DNA from: Natronoflexus pectinivorans
GTDB lineage: Bacteria; Bacteroidota; Bacteroidia; Bacteroidales; Marinilabiliaceae
Length of the DNA: 64,000 nucleotides
NCBI RefSeq assembly: GCF_004345615.1
Contig: NZ_SLWK01000001.1
Location: forward strand, 620,001-684,000
Reading direction: 5' to 3'
In this document: positions 7,776 to 15,557 of the stretch, one piece after another
Numbering within the stretch: the first letter of the stretch is position 1
Layout: every line of letters starts with the position of its first letter
The notes under the pieces: generated by a model
The model's input: the letters and a program-made list of their open reading frames with translations, nothing else
What the model was told of the DNA's origin: nothing
Databases searched by the model: none
Position numbers and translations under genes: made by a program

Positions 7776-8729
7776 ATGAAAATATATATTAAATACATCC
7801 TTCTTTCCGTGGCACTGGTTTTTGTGCTTGCCTCCTGCAGCAGCGACAGCAAAAAAGAAGAAGTCGTCCGTATTGAAGGTCTATGGAAGATACTGGAAGA
7901 AAGGTTTCAAAGCAATGAAGATGACAGTTGGGTCATTATGTTCCCTGAAGATAATGAGAATATACAGCCCTACATGCTGTTTGATAATAACCTTTACACC
8001 TATTACGAGGTTAAGAACAATGAAGACACTTTAGATCAATATACAAAAACCGGAAGCTATTCGATAAACAGGGATACTTTAATTATCAGCTACACCGGAA
8101 GTGAGCGAGTAGAAAGAACCCACTTTATAATCAATGGAAATAAGCTTACTCAAAAGCTGTCAACAGCAGTTCAAGGTGAGGAATTGGTGATAATCTCTGA
8201 AAAGATCAGGGAAGTTGAGCCTCCAGTGGCCGATGAACCCAATGATGAAGATGAAGACCAAAATGGAGATCAGGATCAGCCAGACTCTGGAAATTTAGAA
8301 GATTTGCACGATCAAAACAGTGCACAAGGCTCAAATAGCAATCCTGTTCGCATAAATTTGAATCAAGTAATTGACAATTCAACTCAAAACATAGTGGATA
8401 CTTTGGATACACAAATTACGCAGTATCGCTATTACATCAAAGCTGAACCAAACAAAACCTATAATGTAAGGGTTTTCAACGTCAGTACGGATTTTTCTGA
8501 TCTACCGTCGAGGTTGCAATACCTGCAAGTATTGGTAACAGATGTTCCTTTCCCCATCGATGGTATAAACCAAAAAACAGAGTTCCGGATACGCGACAGA
8601 GACAATGAGCTAATTGAAGGAAATTCAAAAGAGCTTACAACCACTACAGGATATATTTATGTTGAGGTCTTCAGATATAATGAGGATGATGAATTAAGTT
8701 TTAGCCTGGAAGTCAAAGAGGCTGAGTAA
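7776..8729 (+). CDS. Lipocalin-like lipoprotein with acidic linker (paralogue 2)
   Basis: Hypothetical lipoprotein of 317 residues with lipobox LASC (Cys about residue 21). Architecture matches the preceding gene: a beta-rich N-domain opening with IEGLWKI, an acidic Asp/Glu/Gln linker (about residues 147-173), then a C-domain with YRYYIKAEPNKTYNVRV, corresponding to RYYLQVKPYAKYNISI in paralogue 1. Identity between the two is moderate and the linkers differ fully in sequence while keeping acidity. This indicates duplication followed by divergence with selection on linker charge. It lies 129 bp after paralogue 1 and is closed by a strong terminator. The cellular role is unknown. Confidence 0.75.
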   Translation: MKIYIKYILLSVALVFVLASCSSDSKKEEVVRIEGLWKILEERFQSNEDDSWVIMFPEDNENIQPYMLFDNNLYTYYEVKNNEDTLDQYTKTGSYSINRDTLIISYTGSERVERTHFIINGNKLTQKLSTAVQGEELVIISEKIREVEPPVADEPNDEDEDQNGDQDQPDSGNLEDLHDQNSAQGSNSNPVRINLNQVIDNSTQNIVDTLDTQITQYRYYIKAEPNKTYNVRVFNVSTDFSDLPSRLQYLQVLVTDVPFPIDGINQKTEFRIRDRDNELIEGNSKELTTTTGYIYVEVFRYNEDDELSFSLEVKEAE

Positions 8730-8775
8730 CCACTAAAATGAGAATTTCACAATTCTTATTTATATAGACCATATC

Positions 8776-8830
8776 GCACCCAATCCGAGCAGTATAATAC
8801 TGCTCGGATTGGGTGCAATTTTTTTTGAAA
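8776..8830 (+). terminator. Strong terminator after lipoprotein pair
   Basis: A near-perfect 20-bp stem (8776-8795 with 8797-8816) followed by a run of nine T. It closes the two-gene lipoprotein unit. Confidence 0.9.
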
Positions 8831-8943
8831 TCAGAGAAGCTCCAGTTTTAAAGCCACGAGCACTCCAAAACGAAAGAAAAAATGATACCATTCGAAAATG
8901 AATAAAAAAAGTCTGGAAATATGCATTCTTCTTTATTATGCAG

Positions 8944-8951
8944 TATATTTG
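8944..8951 (+). promoter_or_regulatory. -7 promoter box of SPOR lipoprotein gene
   Basis: TATATTTG, a perfect Bacteroidota TAnnTTTG box, 37 bp upstream of the ATG at 8989. No clear -33 TTTG is seen. Confidence 0.55.
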
Positions 8952-8988
8952 TGTATTAATTTGAAGAATACCCCTAAAACAAATTATT

Positions 8989-9405
8989 ATGAAAGGAATA
9001 TTTCTAATAACAGGAATTGCTCTATTGGCATTTGGTGCGTGTAAAGAAAAAGCAGAAAAAGCCCCTCCACCAGAGCCAGTTATAGAAGAGGTAGTCGAAG
9101 TTGCTGAACCTGACACGTTATATCAGGAGCAAGTAGTTGAAGAACCGGTATATGTGCCTGAACCTGACAAATACTTTCTAATTGCGGCCAGTTTTGTTGA
9201 ATACGACAACGCACAACGTTGCCAATCGGATTTACTAAACAGAGGGATGCGATCAGAAATCATTCAACGCAATCATGGTCCAAATAGCAACTTCTACCGG
9301 GTTTCATATATGTCATTTAATGACAAAAGAGAGGCACTAAGAACCCTTAACAACGAAAGAAACCAGGAAGGAAAAGAAAATGTTTGGTTACTTGTAAAAA
9401 GATAA
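8989..9405 (+). CDS. SPOR-domain lipoprotein
   Basis: A 138-residue lipoprotein: signal peptide with Cys at about residue 18 (LLAFGAC), a Pro/Glu/Val-rich linker (about residues 25-60), and a C-terminal SPOR domain (about 62-138: YFLIAASFVEYDNAQRCQ..., FYRVSYMSFNDKREALRTL). SPOR domains bind denuded peptidoglycan, typically at septa, so a cell-envelope or division role is likely. The mature protein is short, with no enzymatic domain. Single-gene unit with its own promoter box, convergent with the HAD gene that ends 3 bp away. Confidence 0.85.
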   Translation: MKGIFLITGIALLAFGACKEKAEKAPPPEPVIEEVVEVAEPDTLYQEQVVEEPVYVPEPDKYFLIAASFVEYDNAQRCQSDLLNRGMRSEIIQRNHGPNSNFYRVSYMSFNDKREALRTLNNERNQEGKENVWLLVKR

Positions 9406-9408
9406 TTC

Positions 9409-10023
9409 TTATAAAGGATTGTCTTTAAACCATTCTACAATATTCAGCCCGCGAGTAACATGGAGCGTTTGAAAACCCATGTCGCGGGCTGTACTTATAT
9501 TGTTCTCCAAATCGTCTACAAACAGAGTTTCTTCGGGAAGTATATTACACCTGTCTATCAGCGTTTGGAATGCCTGCCGCTCAGGCTTTCGGCTTCCTAT
9601 TAAATGTGAATACCAGGCCGATTCAAATAAATCACTTAATTTATTATAACCATTTGCCATGGATTCAAACTTTTGTGTATGTATTTCATTGGTATTACTC
9701 AAAATAAATAACCTGTAATCACTTTTCAGTGATTCCAGCAGCCTGATTCTTTCATCAGGAATTTGAACCAACATGGCATTCCAGGCATCAACAGCTTGTT
9801 GCGCTGTGATTTCATTACCAGCTAAATTTACCAGTGTTCCAATAAATTCATCGTCACTAATTGCTCCTGTTTCATATTGTCTGAATACAGGATGCTTTAT
9901 GTACCCATACTCTAATTCAAGGTATTTATCGCTTATGTAGTTTTTAAAAGTTTTGTAAGTTCTCTCAACGTCCAGGTCAATTATAACTCCACCCAAGTCA
10001 AAAATGATGTTTAAAATCTTCAT
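9409..10023 (-). CDS. HAD-superfamily phosphatase (subfamily IA, YihX-like)
   Basis: A 204-residue haloacid-dehalogenase fold hydrolase. Motif I is FDLGGVIIDLD near residue 9. The nucleophile Asp is present, but the usual second Asp is Gly, as in YihX-type sugar-phosphate phosphatases. Motif II Ser/Asn (LFILSNTNE), motif III Lys (GSRKPERQAF) and motif IV DD (LFVDDLENN) are all present. The alpha-helical cap sits between motifs I and II. Substrate is not deducible; YihX homologues act on small sugar phosphates. Convergent with the SPOR lipoprotein. Confidence 0.88.
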   Translation of the reverse strand: MKILNIIFDLGGVIIDLDVERTYKTFKNYISDKYLELEYGYIKHPVFRQYETGAISDDEFIGTLVNLAGNEITAQQAVDAWNAMLVQIPDERIRLLESLKSDYRLFILSNTNEIHTQKFESMANGYNKLSDLFESAWYSHLIGSRKPERQAFQTLIDRCNILPEETLFVDDLENNISTARDMGFQTLHVTRGLNIVEWFKDNPL

Positions 10024-10072
10024 TCAGGTAATTTTTTATTTTGATATTACTTTCTTATCTCGAATTTCTTTG

Positions 10073-10080
10073 TATTTTTG
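10073..10080 (+). promoter_or_regulatory. -7 promoter box of tRNA gene
   Basis: TATTTTTG, a perfect TAnnTTTG box, 35 bp upstream of the tRNA 5' end. Confidence 0.55.
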
Positions 10081-10115
10081 CATCGCGAAAAACAAATATA
10101 CAATATTTGTTTTTA

Positions 10116-10190
10116 GGGCCCATAGCTCAGTTGGTTAGTAGCACCTGACTCATAATCAGGGGGTCGCTGGTTCAAGCCCAGCTGGGCCCA
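10116..10190 (+). tRNA. tRNA with CAU anticodon (Met elongator or Ile2)
   Basis: Cloverleaf: acceptor GGGCCCA pairs with TGGGCCC (10183-10189), discriminator A at 10190. Anticodon arm CCTGA-CTCATAA-TCAGG gives CAU. T-arm GCTGG-TTCAAGC-CCAGC. A CAU tRNA that is not an initiator (the acceptor begins with a paired G) reads either AUG or, after TilS lysidine modification, AUA; the T-arm resembles bacterial Ile2. The D-arm has one extra nucleotide (GTTAGTAGC instead of the usual GTTAGAGC), leaving a C-U mismatch at the top of the D-stem. CC of the CCA end is encoded. Confidence 0.9.
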
Positions 10191-10197
10191 CCGTCAT

Positions 10198-10233
10198 AAA
10201 GGATTACAAACTCTGTTTTGTAATCCTTTTTTT
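10198..10233 (+). terminator. Terminator after CAU tRNA
   Basis: Stem AAAGGATTACAAA with its complement (one bulge) around a short loop, followed by a run of T. It lies 8 bp past the tRNA. Confidence 0.85.
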
Positions 10234-10306
10234 ATTCCTGCAACAATCTCTACCATTTCACCATGTTTTCTTTCCTTAATAAAAATGAACCAATCAGACA
10301 TTCTTA

Positions 10307-10810
10307 ATGTTTAGTTTGTGGACATATAACTATAAAAACATGACAATTTTAAGAGGTAAGTGGTATCAAAAAGTTGATCCGGTGATCATTGAATGGATGT
10401 CAAGAAATGGATATTTACTGTTAAGAATCTCCATTGGAATCATCTTCTTTTGGTTCGGAATTCTAAAATTTTTTCCGGGACTAAGTCCCGCTCATGATTT
10501 GGCAGTAAACACCATTGACAAAATGACCTTTGGTTTAATCTCGGAAGTTTTAATCATAAATGGGTTGGCTCTATGGGAAGTATTGATTGGAATTGGTCTG
10601 ATTTCTGGTAAATTCATGCGTGAAACATTGTTTTTACTGTTTCTTCAAATGGCAGGTACATTTACCCCCATTTTCCTATTTCCGGAGGATGTATTTACAC
10701 GTGTGCCTTATGCACCTACGCTAGAAGGACAATATATTATTAAGAATCTGGTATTGGTATCAGCGGGGATAGTACTTGGCGGGAAACTCAGAAAAACCAA
10801 CAACCATTAA
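10307..10810 (+). CDS. DoxX/YkgB-like membrane protein
   Basis: A small integral membrane protein (up to 167 residues; an in-frame ATG at 10340 is an alternative start giving 156). It has about four transmembrane segments: LLRISIGIIFFWFGILKF, a second around VLIINGLALWEVLIGIGLI, a third at ETLFLLFLQMAGTFTPIFLF, and the last at IIKNLVLVSAGIVLGG. The FFWFGILKFFPGLSPAHDLA segment is typical of the DoxX/YkgB (DUF417-like) group, which has no agreed biochemical function. It is a single gene between the tRNA terminator and a convergent glycosyltransferase that begins at the next base. Confidence 0.75.
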   Translation: MFSLWTYNYKNMTILRGKWYQKVDPVIIEWMSRNGYLLLRISIGIIFFWFGILKFFPGLSPAHDLAVNTIDKMTFGLISEVLIINGLALWEVLIGIGLISGKFMRETLFLLFLQMAGTFTPIFLFPEDVFTRVPYAPTLEGQYIIKNLVLVSAGIVLGGKLRKTNNH

Positions 10811-11893
10811 TCAGTCCCAGGAATCGCTTCTGAAAAAGCCATGAAATGCTGCCAATACAATCCAAAACGGATGCAGAACAGAGAAAACCAGTGTTCGTTT
10901 ATGCTTTAATTTAACATGGAAAAAACCTTTTCCTGATGAAAGAATTAAAACATCAGCAGCGTATTTTATGATGAAACTTGAGAGAAGGATAGGGATAAAT
11001 TGAGTATAAAACGGGATTAAAAATAGTTGGATTAAAAGTGACAAATTGGTAAACAACACCAAAACTGCCAATATTTTTGAGCTCAAATCGCTATATGTTG
11101 TTGTTTTTCCGCCCCAACGGGATCGTTGACGCAACACCATAGACCATTCAGATAAAGCCCTTGTGTAAACAAGGGCTTTGCTACTTTTTAGAAAATCAAT
11201 TTTCAATCCTGCCGTCTTAAAAGCGTGCATTAAAAACACATCATCACCCGATGCGATATGTTTTCCATCCTGTTTCCCATTCAATTCAATCCATCGATTC
11301 TTTTTAAAAACAAGATTTGCTCCGCTGCAATAAAGAGGATGTCCAAGTTGAATTGCACCTGCACCACATATTTGCAATGCATAATAATCAATGGCTTGAA
11401 AATCTTGAATAAACGACCCGTCACTTTCAATTGTAACAGGACCTGCCAGCATATCAGCATTGGTTAATCGAATCCACTTAGCAATAGATTCCAGCCACTC
11501 CTCCCCCATAACGCAATCTGCATCGGCGGTGACAATATATTGACCTTGTGCCTGATCAATTCCTGTGGCAATTGCCGCTTTCTTACCGCAATTTTGTGAA
11601 TTAATAATTTTCAGGTTTGAAAGATTAAGTATCCGTTGATGCCAATCATCAGTTGAATGGTCATTCACCAGAATCAATTCAAACTTTTCAGATGGAAGAC
11701 TCTGCTTTTCAATTTGCCTCAATATCAACGGCAAATTTTCGGCTTCGTTTTTAAAAGGAATGATTACAGATATAAACAGATTACAATTTACATCTTTGTA
11801 TTCAATATCAGCTTTACTGTACCAACCGTAACGCAACAGCAGAATAACCAAAGCGTAGGAAACAATTATGCCAGGCAGTAAAATTTCCATCAT
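10811..11893 (-). CDS. Membrane-bound family 2 glycosyltransferase
   Basis: A GT2-family processive-type glycosyltransferase of 360 residues. It has an N-terminal membrane anchor (residues 4-21) and a GT-A domain opening with FISVIIPFKNEAENL and VNDHSTDD. The metal/nucleotide-sugar motif TADADC is at about residues 122-127 and the acceptor-side QRSRW near residue 256. Two or three C-terminal membrane helices follow (ILAVLVLFTNLSLL, FYTQFIPILLSSFI, FSVLHPFWIVLAAFHGFF). The layout matches polymerising or lipid-glycosylating GT2 enzymes. Substrate is unknown, and no polysaccharide cluster surrounds it. The stop is immediately adjacent to the stop of the DoxX-like gene. Confidence 0.85.
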   Translation of the reverse strand: MMEILLPGIIVSYALVILLLRYGWYSKADIEYKDVNCNLFISVIIPFKNEAENLPLILRQIEKQSLPSEKFELILVNDHSTDDWHQRILNLSNLKIINSQNCGKKAAIATGIDQAQGQYIVTADADCVMGEEWLESIAKWIRLTNADMLAGPVTIESDGSFIQDFQAIDYYALQICGAGAIQLGHPLYCSGANLVFKKNRWIELNGKQDGKHIASGDDVFLMHAFKTAGLKIDFLKSSKALVYTRALSEWSMVLRQRSRWGGKTTTYSDLSSKILAVLVLFTNLSLLIQLFLIPFYTQFIPILLSSFIIKYAADVLILSSGKGFFHVKLKHKRTLVFSVLHPFWIVLAAFHGFFRSDSWD

Positions 11894-11932
11894 AACGAAA
11901 TTATTCAGGCAAAAACCTGTATCGCATCCACG

Positions 11933-12985
11933 CTACCTAACGGTGAGCGAGAGAACCCAATTCTCCATTTGCAACTCATCCAGTAGCTCTTCCTGTCGTT
12001 GCAAGGCACGATTTACCGAAGGATACCACTCTGCACTAACCAGAAATCGTCCCTCGTAAGGCAGAATGGAGGCTGTCTTTACTCCCCTTTCAGAAAGTCT
12101 GTTCATCATTTGAATGGCAGGTGCTTCCTCTCTGAAACTTCCTACGATTACATGGTGCTGACGAGTTCCTATAACTGGTGGAACAATTTCCTTCTCTGTC
12201 TCTGTTTCAACCGGCTCTTTTTCAACCACCTCAGGCTCCTCAACTATCTCGATTGGCTCCGGTTCTACAGGAATTTCTTCTTTAACAAACAAGGATGTGA
12301 AAAACCATAAATATGCTCCTGCCAAAAGCAGTAAAAGGACAATGATCAGCGCGATGAGCCAAACCGGAAACCGGTCTCTCTTTTCCACTATTACCTTCTC
12401 TTTAGTTTCCTTTACAGTAGATTTCACTCTGGGTTGAACAACTGCCGGTTTTTCTTTAACCGGCTGGGGTTTTGGCTCTACAGGCTTCTTCTCAACCGGA
12501 GGTGTCACAGGTGCAGTATATTTTTTATGTTCATCAGGAATCTCCTTTGGTCTGATGGCTTTATCCTCAACATCATCAGTATCCAGATCCAATAAATCTT
12601 CATCGGAAATAACTGTGCCGTCCACATTTTCCAATGTATGGGATTTTAACGAATCAGTTTCCTGAGCGGCACTCGCCTCCTGCTCAAATCTTAAAACTCC
12701 ATTATCATCTTTAGTAAAAACGCCAATACCTTTTATGGTATATACTCCCTCGGAATCCAAAGAGCTTTTGATGGTATTGACATACTCCTCAACTTTTTGA
12801 GCAGCAGCAGCAGAATCAATGCTTTCAACCGCACAAATATGACTAATGAGCAAGCCGTCGTTAAAGCTCAAAAAATTATTAAACAATATATTCTGACCCT
12901 TTTCTCGGGAAACAATAAATGCTCCGAAATTGGGAATAATTATACGATTGTTCTCTTTAATCAGATCCAGTAAATAATTTTCCAT
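11933..12985 (-). CDS. HU-like / SPOR domain membrane protein
   Basis: About 350 residues with a Bacteroidota-specific architecture. The N-terminal HU/CCDC81-like domain (about 1-75: ENYLLDLIKENNRIIIPNFGAFIV...) is followed by a proline/lysine-rich cytoplasmic linker. One transmembrane segment (about 209-231, FPVWLIALIIVLLLLLAGAY) leads to a Glu/Val/Pro-rich periplasmic linker and a C-terminal SPOR domain (about 275-350: HHVIVGSFREEAPAIQMM..., RFLVSAEWYPSVNRAL). It could connect chromosome or cytoplasmic factors to septal peptidoglycan (inference from domains). The ATG at 12985 is used because the downstream MENYLL matches the HU-domain start. Confidence 0.87.
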   Translation of the reverse strand: MENYLLDLIKENNRIIIPNFGAFIVSREKGQNILFNNFLSFNDGLLISHICAVESIDSAAAAQKVEEYVNTIKSSLDSEGVYTIKGIGVFTKDDNGVLRFEQEASAAQETDSLKSHTLENVDGTVISDEDLLDLDTDDVEDKAIRPKEIPDEHKKYTAPVTPPVEKKPVEPKPQPVKEKPAVVQPRVKSTVKETKEKVIVEKRDRFPVWLIALIIVLLLLLAGAYLWFFTSLFVKEEIPVEPEPIEIVEEPEVVEKEPVETETEKEIVPPVIGTRQHHVIVGSFREEAPAIQMMNRLSERGVKTASILPYEGRFLVSAEWYPSVNRALQRQEELLDELQMENWVLSLTVR

Positions 12986-13063
12986 ATTCAACAGTTTTTG
13001 TGAATGGCGGATTATTATTATTTAATAAAAACAAATATCTTATCAATAATCTCTCAATAGAAG

Positions 13064-13071
13064 CAAATATA
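13064..13071 (-). promoter_or_regulatory. -7 promoter box of HU/SPOR gene
   Basis: Minus-strand TATATTTG (perfect TAnnTTTG), 79 bp upstream of the start at 12985. Confidence 0.5.
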
Positions 13072-13142
13072 GTTATTTTTCAGATAATTGCTCATTTTGT
13101 TTATAAGATTCAATTTTTATACAATAATTCTTAAGGGTATAT

Positions 13143-13175
13143 AAAAAACGGGACGGCTTCGCGAAGCCGTCCCGT
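13143..13175 (-). terminator. Transketolase terminator
   Basis: Perfect 14-bp GC-rich arms (13148-13161 with 13162-13175; physically the central bases form the loop) followed on the minus strand by six T. It lies 33 bp past the tkt stop. Confidence 0.92.
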
Positions 13176-13207
13176 TGTAGTGCAATAAATATTTGTTATA
13201 AAATCTG

Positions 13208-15235
13208 CTATTTATTCAGCAGAGAAACAACTTTTTCAAATACCGCCTCTCCGGTGAAACCAAACTCTTTATCCAACACCGTGAAAGGAGCAGAATATCC
13301 GAAATGATCCAATCCTGCTACAACTCCATCGGCACCTACAAGCCCTTCAAGATTCACAGGAAGACCAGCGGTTAATCCAAACTTAGGCGTTCCGGGAAGC
13401 AATACTTCATCCTGATAAGCTTTTGGTTGATTCCTTAGCAAACCTTCTGAAGGTACTGAGATAATCTGGATTTTCAACCCTTTTTTCTCACGCAATAATT
13501 TTGCACCTTCAACAAGTGTAGATACTTCAGAGCCGTTTCCAACAAGAACAACATCAATCTTTCCTTCATCTTTGCATACAATGTATGCACCTTTCTTGGC
13601 CTGAAGAGACTTCTCATAACTATTTTCAGGAAGATTGGTGATGTTTTGACGAGAAAGAATCAATGCAGTAGGTGTGGCATTATTCTCCATAGCCATTTGC
13701 CATGCAACTGTGGTTTCAATGGCATCGCCTGGACGAACAACCAACATACTGTTGTGGCCTTTGTGGTTTTTCAGTTTTTCCAACAAACGGATTTGCGCCT
13801 CTTGTTCTACCGGTTGGTGCGTAGGGCCATCTTCTCCTACTCTGAAAGCATCATGTGTCCACACATACTTAACAGGAAGCTCCATTAAAGCAGCCAAACG
13901 AACAGCAGGCTTCATATAATCACTGAACACGAAGAAAGTACCACATACAGGAATAACTCCACCGTGCAACGCCATACCGTTAGCAATGGCAGCCATGGTC
14001 AACTCAGCAACACCTGCCTGAAGGAATGACCCTGAAAAATCTCCTTTTGTGAAAGAAGTTGTTTTCTTTAGGAAACCGTCAGTTTTATCAGAGTTTGCAA
14101 GGTCAGCAGACATAACGATCATGTTTTCAACCTTTCCTGCAAATTCACTCAAAACTTTAGCTGATGCAGATCTGGTAGCATCATTGGCTTTCTGTTCAAT
14201 AGCAGAGAAGTCAAATCCTGTCACTTCTCCTGAGAAGAATTTGTTAAATTTAGCCGCTAGTTCAGGATTCTTAAGCTCCCACTCTTGCTGTGCAGTTTTG
14301 CGTTCACGAGCTATTTTTGCTTTCTCTTCATTTACTTTGGCGTAAAATTCAGCCACATCCGGGAATATTACGAAAGGATTCTCAGCATCACCACCAAGAT
14401 TTTCAATGGTTTTTGCGAAAGAGGCACCAGCCGCACTCAAAGGCTGTCCATGTGTGCTTACCATCTTTTCAAAAGATGTTCCATCTTCTTTAACAGCACC
14501 TTTACCCATAATGGTTTTTCCTATAATCAGGAAAGGCTTTTCTGTTTCAGCAGCAGCTTCTTTTAAAGCAGCTCTTATTTCATCATGGTTATGCCCATCA
14601 ATTGTTTTAACTTTCCAACCCCAGGCTTCGTATTTTTTTTCTGTATCTTCAATGGTTACAGCATTGGTTTCAGTTGACAGCTGTATATCGTTGCTGTCAT
14701 AAAACATCACCAGGTTGCTCAATCCCAAATAACCGGCTATTCTACCAGCTCCCTGAGAAATCTCCTCCTGAATACCACCATCAGAAATGAAAGTATAGGT
14801 TTTATGTTGAAGCCATTCTCCAAAACGTTCAGCCAGAAAACGTTCAGCTATAGCAGCTCCAACGGCCATGGTATGACCCTGTCCCAGAGGTCCTGATGTA
14901 TTCTCAACCCCGCGAGGGATATCAACTTCTGGGTGTCCGGGTGTTGGACTGCCCCACTGTCTGAAGTTGGCCAGTTCCTCCATGGTATATGTTCCGGTTA
15001 GTGCCAGAATAGAGTATAGCATGGGTGACATATGACCAGGATCCAAAAAGAAGCGATCTCTATTGATCCAGCCTCTGTCGTTGGGATCGTAGTTTAGAAA
15101 TTCTGAAAATAGGATGTGCACGAAATCTGCACCGCCCATAGCTCCACCGGGATGACCTGATTTTGCCTTTTCTACCATTGCTGCAGACAATATACGAATG
15201 TTATCTGAAGCTCTTATTCCAATCTCTTTACTCAT
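13208..15235 (-). CDS. tkt: Transketolase
   Basis: Thiamine-diphosphate enzyme of the non-oxidative pentose phosphate pathway that exchanges two-carbon units between ketoses and aldoses and generates erythrose-4-phosphate. Full-length (675 residues) and co-linear with bacterial transketolases: the N-terminal ThDP-binding domain has GHPGGAMGGAD, PGHPE and GPLGQGHTMAVGAA, and the GDG-type cofactor motif appears as SDGGIQEE followed by ND. The Pyr domain has the EDGPTHQPVEQ loop (WTHDAFRVGEDGPTHQPVE), and the C-terminal domain follows. It is a single gene with a strong terminator, divergent from pdxB, whose substrate derives from erythrose-4-phosphate. Confidence 0.97.
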   Translation of the reverse strand: MSKEIGIRASDNIRILSAAMVEKAKSGHPGGAMGGADFVHILFSEFLNYDPNDRGWINRDRFFLDPGHMSPMLYSILALTGTYTMEELANFRQWGSPTPGHPEVDIPRGVENTSGPLGQGHTMAVGAAIAERFLAERFGEWLQHKTYTFISDGGIQEEISQGAGRIAGYLGLSNLVMFYDSNDIQLSTETNAVTIEDTEKKYEAWGWKVKTIDGHNHDEIRAALKEAAAETEKPFLIIGKTIMGKGAVKEDGTSFEKMVSTHGQPLSAAGASFAKTIENLGGDAENPFVIFPDVAEFYAKVNEEKAKIARERKTAQQEWELKNPELAAKFNKFFSGEVTGFDFSAIEQKANDATRSASAKVLSEFAGKVENMIVMSADLANSDKTDGFLKKTTSFTKGDFSGSFLQAGVAELTMAAIANGMALHGGVIPVCGTFFVFSDYMKPAVRLAALMELPVKYVWTHDAFRVGEDGPTHQPVEQEAQIRLLEKLKNHKGHNSMLVVRPGDAIETTVAWQMAMENNATPTALILSRQNITNLPENSYEKSLQAKKGAYIVCKDEGKIDVVLVGNGSEVSTLVEGAKLLREKKGLKIQIISVPSEGLLRNQPKAYQDEVLLPGTPKFGLTAGLPVNLEGLVGADGVVAGLDHFGYSAPFTVLDKEFGFTGEAVFEKVVSLLNK

Positions 15236-15557
15236 GTTTTGTGACTATTATTTAAGATTTATGCAAATTTAATTCATTATTATGTAGTTATAGGTGGACA
15301 TTTATGGATAATACCACCACAAAAAAGGAAAGTTAAATACAAAAATAGCTTTTTTCTTAGAACCTAAAAAATCAACTTTCATCACTTTAAATTGATTTGA
15401 AGGAATATAACCCCATGAGACAAGGCTTTTCAAATGATTATGTATAATTTACTTTTATATAAAATTTAAAAACTAAATTGATTCTTACGACAATTCTTTG
15501 CATTAAAACCACTAAATTTGATTATCAGAAAGACTTAACAAACACTTCCAGATCAAG
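15236..15557. other. Divergent intergenic region tkt/pdxB
   Basis: A 322-bp AT-rich spacer holding promoters only. A minus-strand TAAATTTG box at 15264-15271 lies 29 bp upstream of tkt, and a plus-strand TAAATTTG box at 15513-15520 lies 38 bp upstream of pdxB. No convincing gene, repeat or terminator is seen in between. Confidence 0.6.
15513..15520 (+). promoter_or_regulatory. -7 promoter box of pdxB
   Basis: TAAATTTG, a perfect TAnnTTTG box, 38 bp upstream of the ATG. A TTTG at 15497-15500 is closer than the usual -33 spacing. Confidence 0.5.

Noticed and set aside
9409-10023. HAD motif I lacking its second Asp as evidence of inactivation
   Set aside because: The Gly variant is usual in the YihX-like group, and motifs II-IV are intact.
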